From JACQPU01 sp039961715 (lineage in GTDB: Bacteria; Bacteroidota; Ignavibacteria; UBA10030), in NCBI GenBank assembly GCA_039961715.1, contig JABRVW010000205.1:1-9088 (forward strand): DNA of 9,088 nucleotides, read 5' to 3'. Numbering within the stretch: the first letter of the stretch is position 1; every line of letters starts with the position of its first letter. The translations under genes were made by a program, and so were the position numbers. The notes beneath the pieces were generated by a model. The model did no database searches and was not told where the DNA came from. It saw only the letters and a list, made by a program, of their open reading frames with translations. Of the stretch, positions 1-6,967 are shown one piece after another.

Positions 1-824
1 CGGGCAATCTCCAGATTCAAAAACGCTATCTCCGTCTGCCTCCCGGCCCGAATATCCTGAAGCGTCGAAATAAGCTGGCCGTCCGACGTCCTGCTAATCC
101 GCTCAATCTGACTCATGATCTCATCTATTCCCAACTGAATTCCCCTCTGCTCCGCCACAGCCAGACACTCCCCCACCACCCCGGCCGCAAGCATCTTCAC
201 TTCAGAATCACGTACAAAAATCCCGTTGTCGGCATCGAGCAAGGGACAAATCGAGTTAAATACACAATTGATGATCGCCTTCTTCCAAACCTCCCGGGCA
301 ATGTCCGATTCGGGACGGAACGGAAATCCGGAGGTGCTCAACTGGCCAACACACGAGCCAAGTCCGGACGCGTCGCCCCTGGCCACACCAACCGGCGAAG
401 CAGTGACGGGCCGGAACGAGTACGCGTATTCCGAAACGGCCTGGCTCGTGACATAGAGGACGCACCGGTACACGGGTGAAAAACCGGATTCGATGAACGG
501 CTGCTCAACACCGAGGCCGTTTTGCAAGACAACCACCGGACCCGATGCGTCGCGCGCCCGCAGCTCCGCGGCAATGGCTGTATTGGCATGGGCCTTTGCG
601 GTGATCACGATCATGCCGTCAAGCTTCTCAAGCTTCGCCAGCGAGACCATCTCAACAGACGCACTGACCGTGGATTCCCCGCCGGCAACCGTCACCGTCA
701 TGGTCTGCCTGCCGACGCCGCGCGTGCTCGTCCGCACCGCGATGACCGACCGGCCGGCATTGGTCAGAAACACGGCCAGCGGCATTCCGACCGCACCCGA
801 TCCAAGGATGTAGATGGGATTCAT
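1..824 (-). CDS. panE: 2-dehydropantoate 2-reductase (ketopantoate reductase), 3' end outside window
   Basis: Cytosolic enzyme that reduces 2-dehydropantoate to (R)-pantoate with NADPH, in the pantothenate/coenzyme A pathway. The 274 codons in the window start MNPIYILGSGAVGMPLA, giving a Rossmann GxGxxG loop at residues 8-13. Family landmarks follow: an AKAHANT segment, LQNGLG, WKKAIINCVFN with Lys182 and Asn186 in the places of the catalytic Lys176 and Asn180 of the E. coli enzyme, and QDIRAGRQTEI with Glu265 in the place of Glu256. The usual length is about 300 residues, so roughly 30 are missing beyond the left edge. The start was chosen because the glycine loop lies at the normal distance from it; no Shine-Dalgarno sequence precedes it. 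It is the last of five co-directional genes, 151 bp after the outer-membrane protein gene. Other members of the ApbA/PanE superfamily act on other 2-oxo acids, so the substrate is inferred from family. Confidence 0.9.
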   Translation of the reverse strand, partial: MNPIYILGSGAVGMPLAVFLTNAGRSVIAVRTSTRGVGRQTMTVTVAGGESTVSASVEMVSLAKLEKLDGMIVITAKAHANTAIAAELRARDASGPVVVLQNGLGVEQPFIESGFSPVYRCVLYVTSQAVSEYAYSFRPVTASPVGVARGDASGLGSCVGQLSTSGFPFRPESDIAREVWKKAIINCVFNSICPLLDADNGIFVRDSEVKMLAAGVVGECLAVAEQRGIQLGIDEIMSQIERISRTSDGQLISTLQDIRAGRQTEIAFLNLEIA

Positions 825-897
825 GCGAAGGGAGAAATACGGAAAATGGCGGGAAAATTCAAACCCCCCACAGCAAAAATTTTCGCGGTGGCCGATT

Positions 898-949
898 CCC
901 GCCCGCCTGAGCCTCAACGCTTAAGCGAATTCAGGCACCGGCGGGCGGG
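898..949. repeat. GC-rich nested inverted repeat (REP-like palindrome)
   Basis: Perfect 10-bp arms CCCGCCCGCC (898-907) and GGCGGGCGGG (940-949) enclose a 32-bp loop. Alternative or inner pairings are CCTGA (906-910) with TCAGG (931-935), and the 10-bp self-complementary CGCTTAAGCG at 919-928. It lies in the 151-bp gap between the outer-membrane protein gene and panE. Neither side has a run of T, so it is a poor intrinsic terminator on either strand. It could be a transcript-stabilising hairpin or one copy of a dispersed palindromic element; the second idea cannot be tested within this window. Confidence 0.6.
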
Positions 950-975
950 TTCGGAAATCGAAGACTCAAGGTTCT

Positions 976-1830
976 CTACATCAACACCTGAACCCGGAAG
1001 GCAATGGTCGAACCCAGAATGTTGGAAACCTCCCTGTCAAGCGGAAGACGAACTGAAATTCCCGGCTGAAGAATGCCGATCCGAAAATCCGATTCGGCCT
1101 TGAAGAAATGAAGGGCCTTCTTTCCGTTAATCCATTCATCCTCGGTCAACAGCATCCGTCCACCCAATCCCAATCCCACCTTCAACCATTCTCCCCTGTA
1201 CCCCACACCGGCTGCGTAATCGACCGAGAACTCCGTGTCCCTTCCACCCTCATTTATGCCGACGGGAATCCAAAGGAAAGGAGATATGCCGAACATGACG
1301 CCCAGACCATTCTGAAAAACCGGCTGATACGTGTATCCGCCGGCAATACCCAGCAATTTGGCTGCATAGCGCTCCTGGTTCCACAGATCGCCAAGAAGTC
1401 CCGCAATCGCCGACCCTGTTTGATCTTCTGAGATCGTCGGAATCGTCACCCTGAACCGTCCCTTTGATTCTGCAGAACCGAACTCGACGCCCACGGACAG
1501 GTTTCCGATGGTTGACCGCGATTCCTTTGTCCGCTGTTGTATGAGCGTGTACTGGCCAGTCGAAGGATCGTAGAGATAGTTTACGTACGCCATTTCCACC
1601 TTCGTGCCCGCGTAGGGAAGCTCGGCGGCAAGATGGACATCCTCGGCAACGGCAATACGTCCTGAAAAAAGAAGCACGAATCCTGAATACGAACCAAACA
1701 CCTGATTCTGAAAGGATGGATGCAGGTATTCGACGCTCAGGGAAGATCCCGGGTAATCGGAGGACCACAACTGCTGTGCTGAAAGGGGCGCGGGCAGGAG
1801 GAACAAGACGACGGCAAGAAGGTTTTTCAT
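976..1830 (-). CDS. Secreted protein, probable outer-membrane beta-barrel, function unknown
   Basis: This 284-residue protein begins with a clear Sec signal peptide (MKNLLAVVLFLLPAPLSA, likely cleaved before QQLW). The mature part shows alternating polar/apolar stretches rich in Gly, Tyr and Phe, such as LGIAGGYTYQPVF, GLGVMFGISPFLW, YAAGVGYRGEWLKVGLGLGG and FRIGILQPGISVRLPL. These fit antiparallel outer-membrane strands. The C-terminus ends IAFRVQVLM, strand-like but without the usual terminal aromatic residue. The start is fixed by a strong ribosome binding site six bases upstream and by the signal peptide; an in-frame ATG 75 bp further upstream would bury the signal. It lies between the lipoprotein gene (139 bp) and panE (151 bp). 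I do not recognise a named family. Outer-membrane location is inferred from composition, not homology. Confidence 0.75.
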   Translation of the reverse strand: MKNLLAVVLFLLPAPLSAQQLWSSDYPGSSLSVEYLHPSFQNQVFGSYSGFVLLFSGRIAVAEDVHLAAELPYAGTKVEMAYVNYLYDPSTGQYTLIQQRTKESRSTIGNLSVGVEFGSAESKGRFRVTIPTISEDQTGSAIAGLLGDLWNQERYAAKLLGIAGGYTYQPVFQNGLGVMFGISPFLWIPVGINEGGRDTEFSVDYAAGVGYRGEWLKVGLGLGGRMLLTEDEWINGKKALHFFKAESDFRIGILQPGISVRLPLDREVSNILGSTIAFRVQVLM

Positions 1831-1836
1831 GACAAG

Positions 1837-1844
1837 TCTCCTTT
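1837..1844 (-). promoter_or_regulatory. Ribosome binding site deciding the outer-membrane protein start
   Basis: AAAGGAGA on the minus strand, six bases before the ATG at 1830. It selects this start over the in-frame ATG at 1905. Confidence 0.75.
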
Positions 1845-1881
1845 GATCAGATGGTGGCGGTTTGTTTCTGATAAAAAAACC

Positions 1882-1927
1882 ACAATCCGTGCTGATTGTT
1901 GTCATACAATCGCAAGGAGATTGTCAA
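1882..1927 (-). promoter_or_regulatory. Alternating GATTGT/ACAATC array, candidate operator with a TTGACA -35
   Basis: Four exact copies of one hexamer in alternating orientation: ACAATC at 1882-1887, GATTGT at 1894-1899, ACAATC at 1906-1911 and GATTGT at 1919-1924, with starts 12, 12 and 13 bases apart. The middle pair forms the dyad GATTGT-TGTCAT-ACAATC. The last copy overlaps a minus-strand TTGACA (1922-1927). No good -10 lies 17 bases from it; TATGAC at 15 bases is the nearest. The array is 52-97 bp upstream of the outer-membrane protein start, a reasonable place for a promoter with a regulator site. No binding protein can be named. Confidence 0.35.
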
Positions 1928-1969
1928 AGAAGTGTCCGAGGAAAGGGCCGGGAGAGAAGCGCCGGATGT

Positions 1970-3337
1970 TCAACGCTGGATTGCGATGAAGGTGCCGCTC
2001 TCTTTCAAAAGAGGCATGCGCGCACCGCTGGAAACATCAAGGACAACAAGCTCTCCTTCATTGGTGTGCCAGCGGCGATTTCTCCAGATTTCTGTGATGG
2101 GACTGGCAAGAAGGGTCCGGTTGTCAAGCCAGCCGCGGGCGAAGAGGTCACCGAACACCCGTGAGTCGTTCCCGTCAATCCCGGCCACCCAAACATGGTA
2201 GCCGCCTGTAAGGCTGTCTTTAACACCTTCAGGGAGCGGTTCCGGGTCCGACGAAGTTGCATTCCAGTTCTTGAAATCCGAAATCGTTGAAGCAACCAGC
2301 CGGGCATCGGGTGAAATCATTCCATTCGTCGGCACGTGCTCCTCCGCCTTGTCGGCATTTCCAAACAGGGTCCATTCATGAAAGAGAATGCGTTCCCATC
2401 CCTCCCTCAGGTTTCGAAGAATGAGAAGATTGTCGGTGTAGTTGGTCCCCGAGCAGCACGTCCGATCGTTGTTCGTAGACAGTACAAGTTCCCCGCCGCC
2501 GGACACATCCAGCGTCTCCTCCACGTCCCCGCTCAGGAGCGTGAAATCTCTTTGACCGGCATGAAACCGCCAGAGGTTCTTCGATGTGCCATAGAGCTGT
2601 CCGCTGTCGTAGTCCGAAAACAGCGACACCTCGGGATCATCAGGGTCCCAGCCGACGAAAAAGCGCTGAAACGAAACATCGGCAAAGTATTTTTCCGTAA
2701 CCACGGTCTCCCTCACCGCAGGCTGAAACTCATGCTCTCCAACAATCAGCGATGCAACGAGGAATTCGGTATGAACCGTGCCGGAGGACGAGTCGCTGAA
2801 CGCAAAATCTCTTGTTGCATACGCCAGAACCCTGCGTCCGTCGGGTGACACTTCAAACAGAGGAAACGTCCTTTTTTCAGAAAACATCGGCCCTGTTTCG
2901 GAACGGGCTCGGCTGAGGTTTGCCTCAAAGAATGGCGCCTTCACCTGAATGGTGGTATCTGCATCACGAACGAACAGAATGCCTTCGGGCGAACGAAGTT
3001 CGAACGCGACAACTCCGCCTGCACTGACCTTGCACTGGAGGAGAGCCTTTGCCTCCGCGGCTGTCAATCCGGGCAATTCGTCGATCGTCCTGTCTCCCCA
3101 ATGCAGAGAGAAGAACCTGTGCCCGGAGGCCGTGTCTCCGGTGCGGAAGACGACTCTCGCGGCATTCAGCACCGGCGAGCCGTCCGACGGCCATCCGGCA
3201 AGGTCCTCGCGGAGGCTGATCGCCGGCGCGCGTGGTACGACCGTCCGTTCGGTTGTTTTCTCCTCCGATCCCGACGAGCAGGAAAGGAAGATCACAAGCA
3301 TGGATGCAGGGAACAACGCGGGTTTGCTCACGAGCAT
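1970..3337 (-). CDS. Lipoprotein, probable TolB-like beta-propeller, function unknown
   Basis: A 455-residue protein with a lipoprotein-type signal peptide: MLVSKPALFPASMLVIFLSC, lipidated Cys probably residue 20. The lipobox is relaxed (Phe at -3, Leu at -2, Ser at -1), followed by a polar SSGSEE linker. The rest has repeated strand-rich units with phrases typical of beta-propeller or WD40-like TolB-type repeats: LFEVSPDGRRVLAYA, NGMISPDARLVAST, ARGWLDNRTLLAS and LVVLDVSSGARMPLL. A CC pair and an NxT/NxN-rich loop lie mid-protein. The start is supported by a strong ribosome binding site. It lies between glgP (98 bp) and the outer-membrane protein gene (139 bp); a joint envelope role with the latter is possible but rests only on adjacency. 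I recognise no enzymatic motif. The propeller fold is inferred from the repeat phrasing. Confidence 0.75.
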   Translation of the reverse strand: MLVSKPALFPASMLVIFLSCSSGSEEKTTERTVVPRAPAISLREDLAGWPSDGSPVLNAARVVFRTGDTASGHRFFSLHWGDRTIDELPGLTAAEAKALLQCKVSAGGVVAFELRSPEGILFVRDADTTIQVKAPFFEANLSRARSETGPMFSEKRTFPLFEVSPDGRRVLAYATRDFAFSDSSSGTVHTEFLVASLIVGEHEFQPAVRETVVTEKYFADVSFQRFFVGWDPDDPEVSLFSDYDSGQLYGTSKNLWRFHAGQRDFTLLSGDVEETLDVSGGGELVLSTNNDRTCCSGTNYTDNLLILRNLREGWERILFHEWTLFGNADKAEEHVPTNGMISPDARLVASTISDFKNWNATSSDPEPLPEGVKDSLTGGYHVWVAGIDGNDSRVFGDLFARGWLDNRTLLASPITEIWRNRRWHTNEGELVVLDVSSGARMPLLKESGTFIAIQR

Positions 3338-3343
3338 AAGATG

Positions 3344-3350
3344 CCTCCTT
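3344..3350 (-). promoter_or_regulatory. Ribosome binding site of the lipoprotein gene
   Basis: AAGGAGG on the minus strand, six bases before the ATG at 3337. It favours this start over the in-frame ATG at codon 13, which would shorten the signal peptide to almost nothing. Confidence 0.8.
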
Positions 3351-3376
3351 CACCGGCGCAATGTGACAAGAGTTGC

Positions 3377-3405
3377 CAATAACATTCAAGGGCAACGACT
3401 GCCAA
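3377..3405 (-). promoter_or_regulatory. Weak candidate promoter for the lipoprotein gene
   Basis: TTGGCA (3400-3405), a 17-base spacer, then TTATTG (3377-3382), within the 98-bp gap after glgP. The -35 is fair and the -10 poor. The same stretch contains a GTTGCC/GGCAAC inverted repeat (3373-3378 and 3391-3396). Read-through from glgP is the alternative. Confidence 0.25.
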
Positions 3406-3411
3406 AAGGTT

Positions 3412-3427
3412 GCGGCACCTGCGCCGC
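3412..3427 (-). terminator. Weak candidate terminator after glgP
   Basis: Eight bases past the glgP stop, the minus strand has GCGGC, a 6-base loop and GCCGC, followed by AACCTTTTGG. The stem is only 5 bp and the T run only four bases, so termination would be partial at best. Confidence 0.25.
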
Positions 3428-3435
3428 GGCATGGT

Positions 3436-5943
3436 TCACTGCATGCGGATCTTCACCGGCTCAGTGTGCCAGATGTTCCTGGCGTACTCCCGGACGGAGC
3501 GGTCGGACGAGAACCTCCCCATCCGGGCAACGTTCAGAATGGCCTTCCTTGTCCATTCCTCCTCATCCCTGAAGAGCATTTCCACCCGCTCCTGGCATTC
3601 GACATACGGTCCGAAGTCGGCCATGAGCATGTACGGGTCGGGACCGGTGAGATCGGCCACGATGGGCCGGAACAACTCCTTGTCCCCGCCGCAGAAGTAC
3701 CCGTCCCGAAGCTGATCGATGATCTGACGAAGCTCGTCGTTCTGCCTGACATACTCCATCGGATCGTATCCATCCCTCCGCATCCTTGCCACTTCCTCCG
3801 CCTTCAATCCAAACAGAAAGAAATTCTCCGCCCCGACTGCGTCGCGTATTTCAATGTTGGCCCCGTCGAGTGTGCCGATGGTCAGCGCGCCGTTCATGGC
3901 GAATTTCATGTTCCCCGTTCCCGAAGCCTCCTTGCCGGCGGTGGAAATCTGCTCGGACAGATCCGCACCCGGATAAATGATCTGGGCGATTTTCACATTG
4001 AAGTCCGGGACGAATGCCATTTTCAGCAGGTCCCTGGTGTCGGGATCGCCATTGATGAAATCGGCCACGGTGTTGATGAGCTTGATGATGAGCTTGGCCA
4101 TGGCGTATCCCGGAGCGGCCTTTCCCGCAACAATCACCGTCCTCGGCACAACGTCGGCCGCAGGGTTTTGCTTGAGCTTGTTGTACAGGCGAATGACGTG
4201 CAGGAGATTCAGATGCTGGCGCTTGTATTCGTGGATGCGCTTCACCTGAACGTCGAACAGGGAGTCGGGATTCACGTCCACCGCGCAGCGCTGAAGAACA
4301 AGGAGGGCAAGCTTCACTTTGTTTTCAAATTTGATCCGCCTCCACTCCCTGCGGAACTGCGTGTTGTCCGCAAACGGCTCCAGTGCGGGCAATCCGCCCT
4401 CGGTGTCCGTCACCCAACGATCGCCGATCTTCCTGGATATCAGCGCTGCGAGCTTTGGATTGCTTTGCAGGATCCACCGTCGTTGGGTGATGCCATTCGT
4501 CACATTCACGAATTTTTCCGGAAACAGGCTGTGGAAATCCCTCAGCACGTCAGTCTTGAGGAGTTCCGTATGAAGCTCTGCAACGCCGTTGATCGTGTGG
4601 CTCCCGACGCAGGCCAGATTGGCCATGCGGACAAACCGTTCGCCGGATTCGTCGATGATCGAGAGCCGCGCAAGGGTCACCTCGTCCGCTACGCGCCTTG
4701 AGCGAACGTCATCCAGAAACCGGCGGTTGATTTCGAAAATGATCTCGAGGTGGCGCGGGAGAAGACGGGCAAACAGTGGGAGCGGCCATTTCTCGAGCGC
4801 TTCGGGCAACAGCGTGTGATTGGTGTAGGCCAGGGTGTTCCGCGTGATGTCCCACGCCGTGTCCCAGTCGATCCTGTTCACATCGACCAGCAGACGCATC
4901 AGCTCGGCCACGGCAATGGAGGGATGCGTGTCATTCAGCTGAATCGCGTTCATCCGGTGGAATTCCTCCACCTTGTACCCCCTGGCAAAATGCACTCTGA
5001 AGAGGTCCTGGAGGGAACACGAAACAAAGAAATACTGCTGTTGAAGCCTGAGGAGCTTTCCGGCCGTGATCTGATCGTTCGGATAGAGAATCTTCGTGAT
5101 GTTTTCCGACGCGACCTTGTTCTCAACCGCGCCGTAGTAATCGCCGGCGTTGAAGGCCTGGAGGTCGAATGATTCGGTGGCTTCGGCCTTCCAGAGACGC
5201 AGGAGATTGACGGTGTTCACCTTGTATCCCGGCAGAGGAATGTCGCACGCCACGCCTCTGACGGCATACTCCGGATGCCAGACGACCGTGAAGTTGCCCC
5301 GGCGGTCGGTGGTGTGCTCGGTACGTCCGCCGAAGGGAACGGTGAAGGAGATTTCGGGACGCGTAATCTCCCAGGGATTGCCCAGCCGGAGCCATTTGTC
5401 GGTGGTTTCCACCTGCCAGCCGTCGTTGATCATCTGGCGGAAGATCCCGAATTCGTACCGGATGCCGTACCCCACGCCCAGGTACTGCAGGGAGGCGAGG
5501 GATTCAACGTAACACGCCGCCAGCCGGCCAAGGCCTCCGTTTCCCAGCCCCGGCTCCCGTTCCTGGTCCAGCACAAACTCGAATTCCTGTCCCAGAGAGG
5601 AGACTGCCTCGACCATTTCGTCGTAGATCCCGAGATTGTAGAGGTTGCTTTCGAGCTGGGGACCGATCAGGAATTCAGCGGAGAAATAGCTGACGGACTT
5701 CTGTTTGCTTCCCATGTAAAGCTCGACGGTGTGCATCCATCGCTCCATGATCCTGTCGCGGACGGTCAGGGCCACGGCCATGTACCAGTCGTTGCGCGTC
5801 GCGGTCTTTGCGATTCGTCCCTGGACGATGTGGAGATTATGGATGATGGATGCGGCCAGGGCTTCAGGGGTGAGCGTGGAGCGGGAGTCGTTGGCAGAGC
5901 GGTGCGGGACCTTCGTTGTGCTGCGGGTGCGACCCTTGTTCAT
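3436..5943 (-). CDS. glgP: Glycogen/alpha-glucan phosphorylase (GT35)
   Basis: PLP-dependent cytosolic enzyme that removes glucose-1-phosphate from the non-reducing ends of glycogen or maltodextrin. At 835 residues it is close to the bacterial norm of about 800-850. GNGGLGRLAACYVESL (about 134-149) and NDTHPSIAV are family landmarks. VKRIHEYKR (about 567-575) supplies Lys568, Arg569 and Lys574 of the phosphate site. EASGTGNMK puts the PLP Schiff-base lysine at 680, followed by GTLDGANIEI. These numbers match the rabbit muscle enzyme. The N-terminus lacks the animal phosphorylation site sequence, as usual in bacteria. The ATG at 5943 has GGAGA seven bases upstream (5951-5955) and lies downstream of a good promoter; an in-frame ATG at 6030 falls inside that promoter. 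No other glycogen gene is in the window, so glycogen versus maltodextrin preference cannot be read. Confidence 0.97.
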   Translation of the reverse strand: MNKGRTRSTTKVPHRSANDSRSTLTPEALAASIIHNLHIVQGRIAKTATRNDWYMAVALTVRDRIMERWMHTVELYMGSKQKSVSYFSAEFLIGPQLESNLYNLGIYDEMVEAVSSLGQEFEFVLDQEREPGLGNGGLGRLAACYVESLASLQYLGVGYGIRYEFGIFRQMINDGWQVETTDKWLRLGNPWEITRPEISFTVPFGGRTEHTTDRRGNFTVVWHPEYAVRGVACDIPLPGYKVNTVNLLRLWKAEATESFDLQAFNAGDYYGAVENKVASENITKILYPNDQITAGKLLRLQQQYFFVSCSLQDLFRVHFARGYKVEEFHRMNAIQLNDTHPSIAVAELMRLLVDVNRIDWDTAWDITRNTLAYTNHTLLPEALEKWPLPLFARLLPRHLEIIFEINRRFLDDVRSRRVADEVTLARLSIIDESGERFVRMANLACVGSHTINGVAELHTELLKTDVLRDFHSLFPEKFVNVTNGITQRRWILQSNPKLAALISRKIGDRWVTDTEGGLPALEPFADNTQFRREWRRIKFENKVKLALLVLQRCAVDVNPDSLFDVQVKRIHEYKRQHLNLLHVIRLYNKLKQNPAADVVPRTVIVAGKAAPGYAMAKLIIKLINTVADFINGDPDTRDLLKMAFVPDFNVKIAQIIYPGADLSEQISTAGKEASGTGNMKFAMNGALTIGTLDGANIEIRDAVGAENFFLFGLKAEEVARMRRDGYDPMEYVRQNDELRQIIDQLRDGYFCGGDKELFRPIVADLTGPDPYMLMADFGPYVECQERVEMLFRDEEEWTRKAILNVARMGRFSSDRSVREYARNIWHTEPVKIRMQ

Positions 5944-6001
5944 GGGGGAATCTCCAGGCTGAGCGGTGATTCCCGTCGGCGAGCGGATGCCCAGCACATA
6001 A

Positions 6002-6030
6002 AAGGTAGGTGAATCAGGCCGGATTGTCAA
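6002..6030 (-). promoter_or_regulatory. Strong candidate promoter for glgP
   Basis: TTGACA (6025-6030), a 17-base spacer, then TACCTT followed by TTATG (-10 at 6002-6007), on the minus strand. Predicted transcript start is near 5995, leaving an untranslated leader of about 50 bases. The -10 fits both a relaxed sigma-70 box and the TAnnTTTG box described in Bacteroidota. The -35 lies in the dyad GATTGTCAATC (6022-6032), which could serve as an operator. Confidence 0.65.
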
Positions 6031-6066
6031 TCGAGCAGAAGCGCTTCGGCCTGGACCGGGATCCTT

Positions 6067-6792
6067 TCACTCTCCGCTCTGAAGAACATAGATCGACCAC
6101 GGGGCTATCCGCGTCTCATTCACCCATGAGAACGGTTCATCCTCCCTCCCCAGCGGAGCGTACTTCTCCACGACGTTCAATCCGGCACGCGCGAAGACTT
6201 CGCGGTAACATGCATCCGTCCAGAAAATGTCTTCGACAGGCCTGCGATCAGGAACATCGGTCATAATGATTTTCACTTTATCCCCGCATCGCGCGTTCCG
6301 GTTTTCAGGAAAGTCCTTCGTGGTGAACGATGTCCATTCATGGAGATAGATTTCCGGGGCAGAGACCAACTGAACGATGCACCCGTCGGGCTTCATCACA
6401 TTCCTGAGCTCTCTGAGAATCCCGGTTTTCTTTTCCCAGGTCGGAATGTTGTCGAATGTGAAGATTGCCGTGATCAGGTCAAATGAGATGGGTGCGACCA
6501 CGTCGGAAAGGCTTGAAGCAATCAGGCGGTAATCCCCTTCGGGATCGATTTCACGGGCCTTGTCCAGCATCGCGGGCGCAACATCGACGCCGATCACGTC
6601 AAACCCAAGCTGTCGGAGGAAGCGCGTCGAACGGCCCGCACCGCATCCGAAGTCCAGCGCCTTGCGGCCGGTTTGGTGTTTTGCGATTATCTTCGGCAGG
6701 TCGCGATAAGCGAGATAATACGTTCCCGGAAACTCCAGCGTGGCATATGCTTCGGCCCGGATTCTGTCATGATAGCAATTGGACTCGTTCAT
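6067..6792 (-). CDS. Class I SAM-dependent methyltransferase, substrate unknown
   Basis: This 241-residue soluble protein has a standard Rossmann methyltransferase core. Motif I is ALDFGCGAGR (45-54), which binds S-adenosylmethionine. The acidic residue after strand 2 is Asp70 in VIGVDVAPAML. A strand-4 segment FDLITAIFTFDNIP and a post-motif ELRNVMKPDGCIV follow. The C-terminal third (about 160-241) is rich in aromatic and charged residues, suits a substrate-binding cap, and gives no clue to the acceptor. It resembles small-molecule methyltransferases of the Methyltransf_11/25 type rather than rRNA or DNA enzymes. The start has no Shine-Dalgarno sequence but follows a good promoter by about 25 bases. 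It is 123 bp upstream of glgP and divergent from chrA. No functional link to either is evident. Confidence 0.85.
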   Translation of the reverse strand: MNESNCYHDRIRAEAYATLEFPGTYYLAYRDLPKIIAKHQTGRKALDFGCGAGRSTRFLRQLGFDVIGVDVAPAMLDKAREIDPEGDYRLIASSLSDVVAPISFDLITAIFTFDNIPTWEKKTGILRELRNVMKPDGCIVQLVSAPEIYLHEWTSFTTKDFPENRNARCGDKVKIIMTDVPDRRPVEDIFWTDACYREVFARAGLNVVEKYAPLGREDEPFSWVNETRIAPWSIYVLQSGE

Positions 6793-6822
6793 CGTAGCCG
6801 GTTTATGGATTCACCATCGCAA

Positions 6823-6851
6823 AAGGTAGGCCGCGCCCGGCAAAAAAGCAA
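6823..6851 (-). promoter_or_regulatory. Candidate promoter for the methyltransferase gene
   Basis: TTGCTT (6846-6851), a 17-base spacer, then TACCTT continuing TTGCG (-10 at 6823-6828), on the minus strand. The -10 is identical over TACCTTTT to that of glgP. Predicted start near 6816 gives a leader of about 24 bases with no Shine-Dalgarno sequence. Confidence 0.55.
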
Positions 6852-6874
6852 CCAAATCGGTGGCAGGGGGGTCA

Positions 6875-6890
6875 CGGAGGAGCGCCTCCG
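6875..6890. other. Short inverted repeat between the divergent promoters
   Basis: CGGAGG-AGCG-CCTCCG is a perfect 6-bp stem with a 4-base loop, midway between the methyltransferase promoter and the chrA promoter. The octamer ACCAAATC also occurs twice around it, at 6851-6858 (touching the methyltransferase -35) and at 6916-6923 (eight bases before the chrA -35). Either could be a regulator site; no T run suggests a terminator. Confidence 0.3.
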
Positions 6891-6930
6891 GCCGATCCAC
6901 ATTAAGGACACTGCGACCAAATCTGAATCC

Positions 6931-6959
6931 TTGCTTTGAGATGGCCGGCTTGCTATACT
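6931..6959 (+). promoter_or_regulatory. Candidate chrA promoter giving a leaderless or near-leaderless mRNA
   Basis: TTGCTT (6931-6936), a 17-base spacer, then TATACT (6954-6959) followed by TGG. Transcription should begin around 6965-6968 and the chosen ATG is at 6968, so the message would have almost no leader. No Shine-Dalgarno sequence precedes that ATG, which agrees. The other in-frame ATGs (6860, 6941) would lie upstream of the transcript start. Confidence 0.55.
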
Positions 6960-6967
6960 TGGAATTC

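Noticed and set aside
825..897. Possible panE promoter (TTGAAT, 17 bases, TATTTC on the minus strand)
   Set aside because: The -10 matches consensus at only three positions and no ribosome binding site follows, so it was not annotated.
522..1103. Plus-strand open frame of 193 codons across panE and the adjacent gap
   Set aside because: It overlaps the conserved N-terminal half of panE in antisense and reads through the palindrome; the composition is not protein-like.
3373..4701. Long plus-strand open frame of about 440 codons opposite glgP
   Set aside because: It is antisense to an unmistakable glycogen phosphorylase, has no recognisable motifs, and is explained by GC-biased codon use of glgP.
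5275..6012. Plus-strand open frame of about 245 codons opposite the start of glgP
   Set aside because: Antisense shadow of glgP; it also runs through the glgP promoter and has no family resemblance.
6860..6967. N-terminal extension of ChrA from the in-frame ATGs at 6860 or 6941
   Set aside because: The extension is Arg/Ser-rich with no membrane character, and both ATGs lie upstream of the predicted transcript start.
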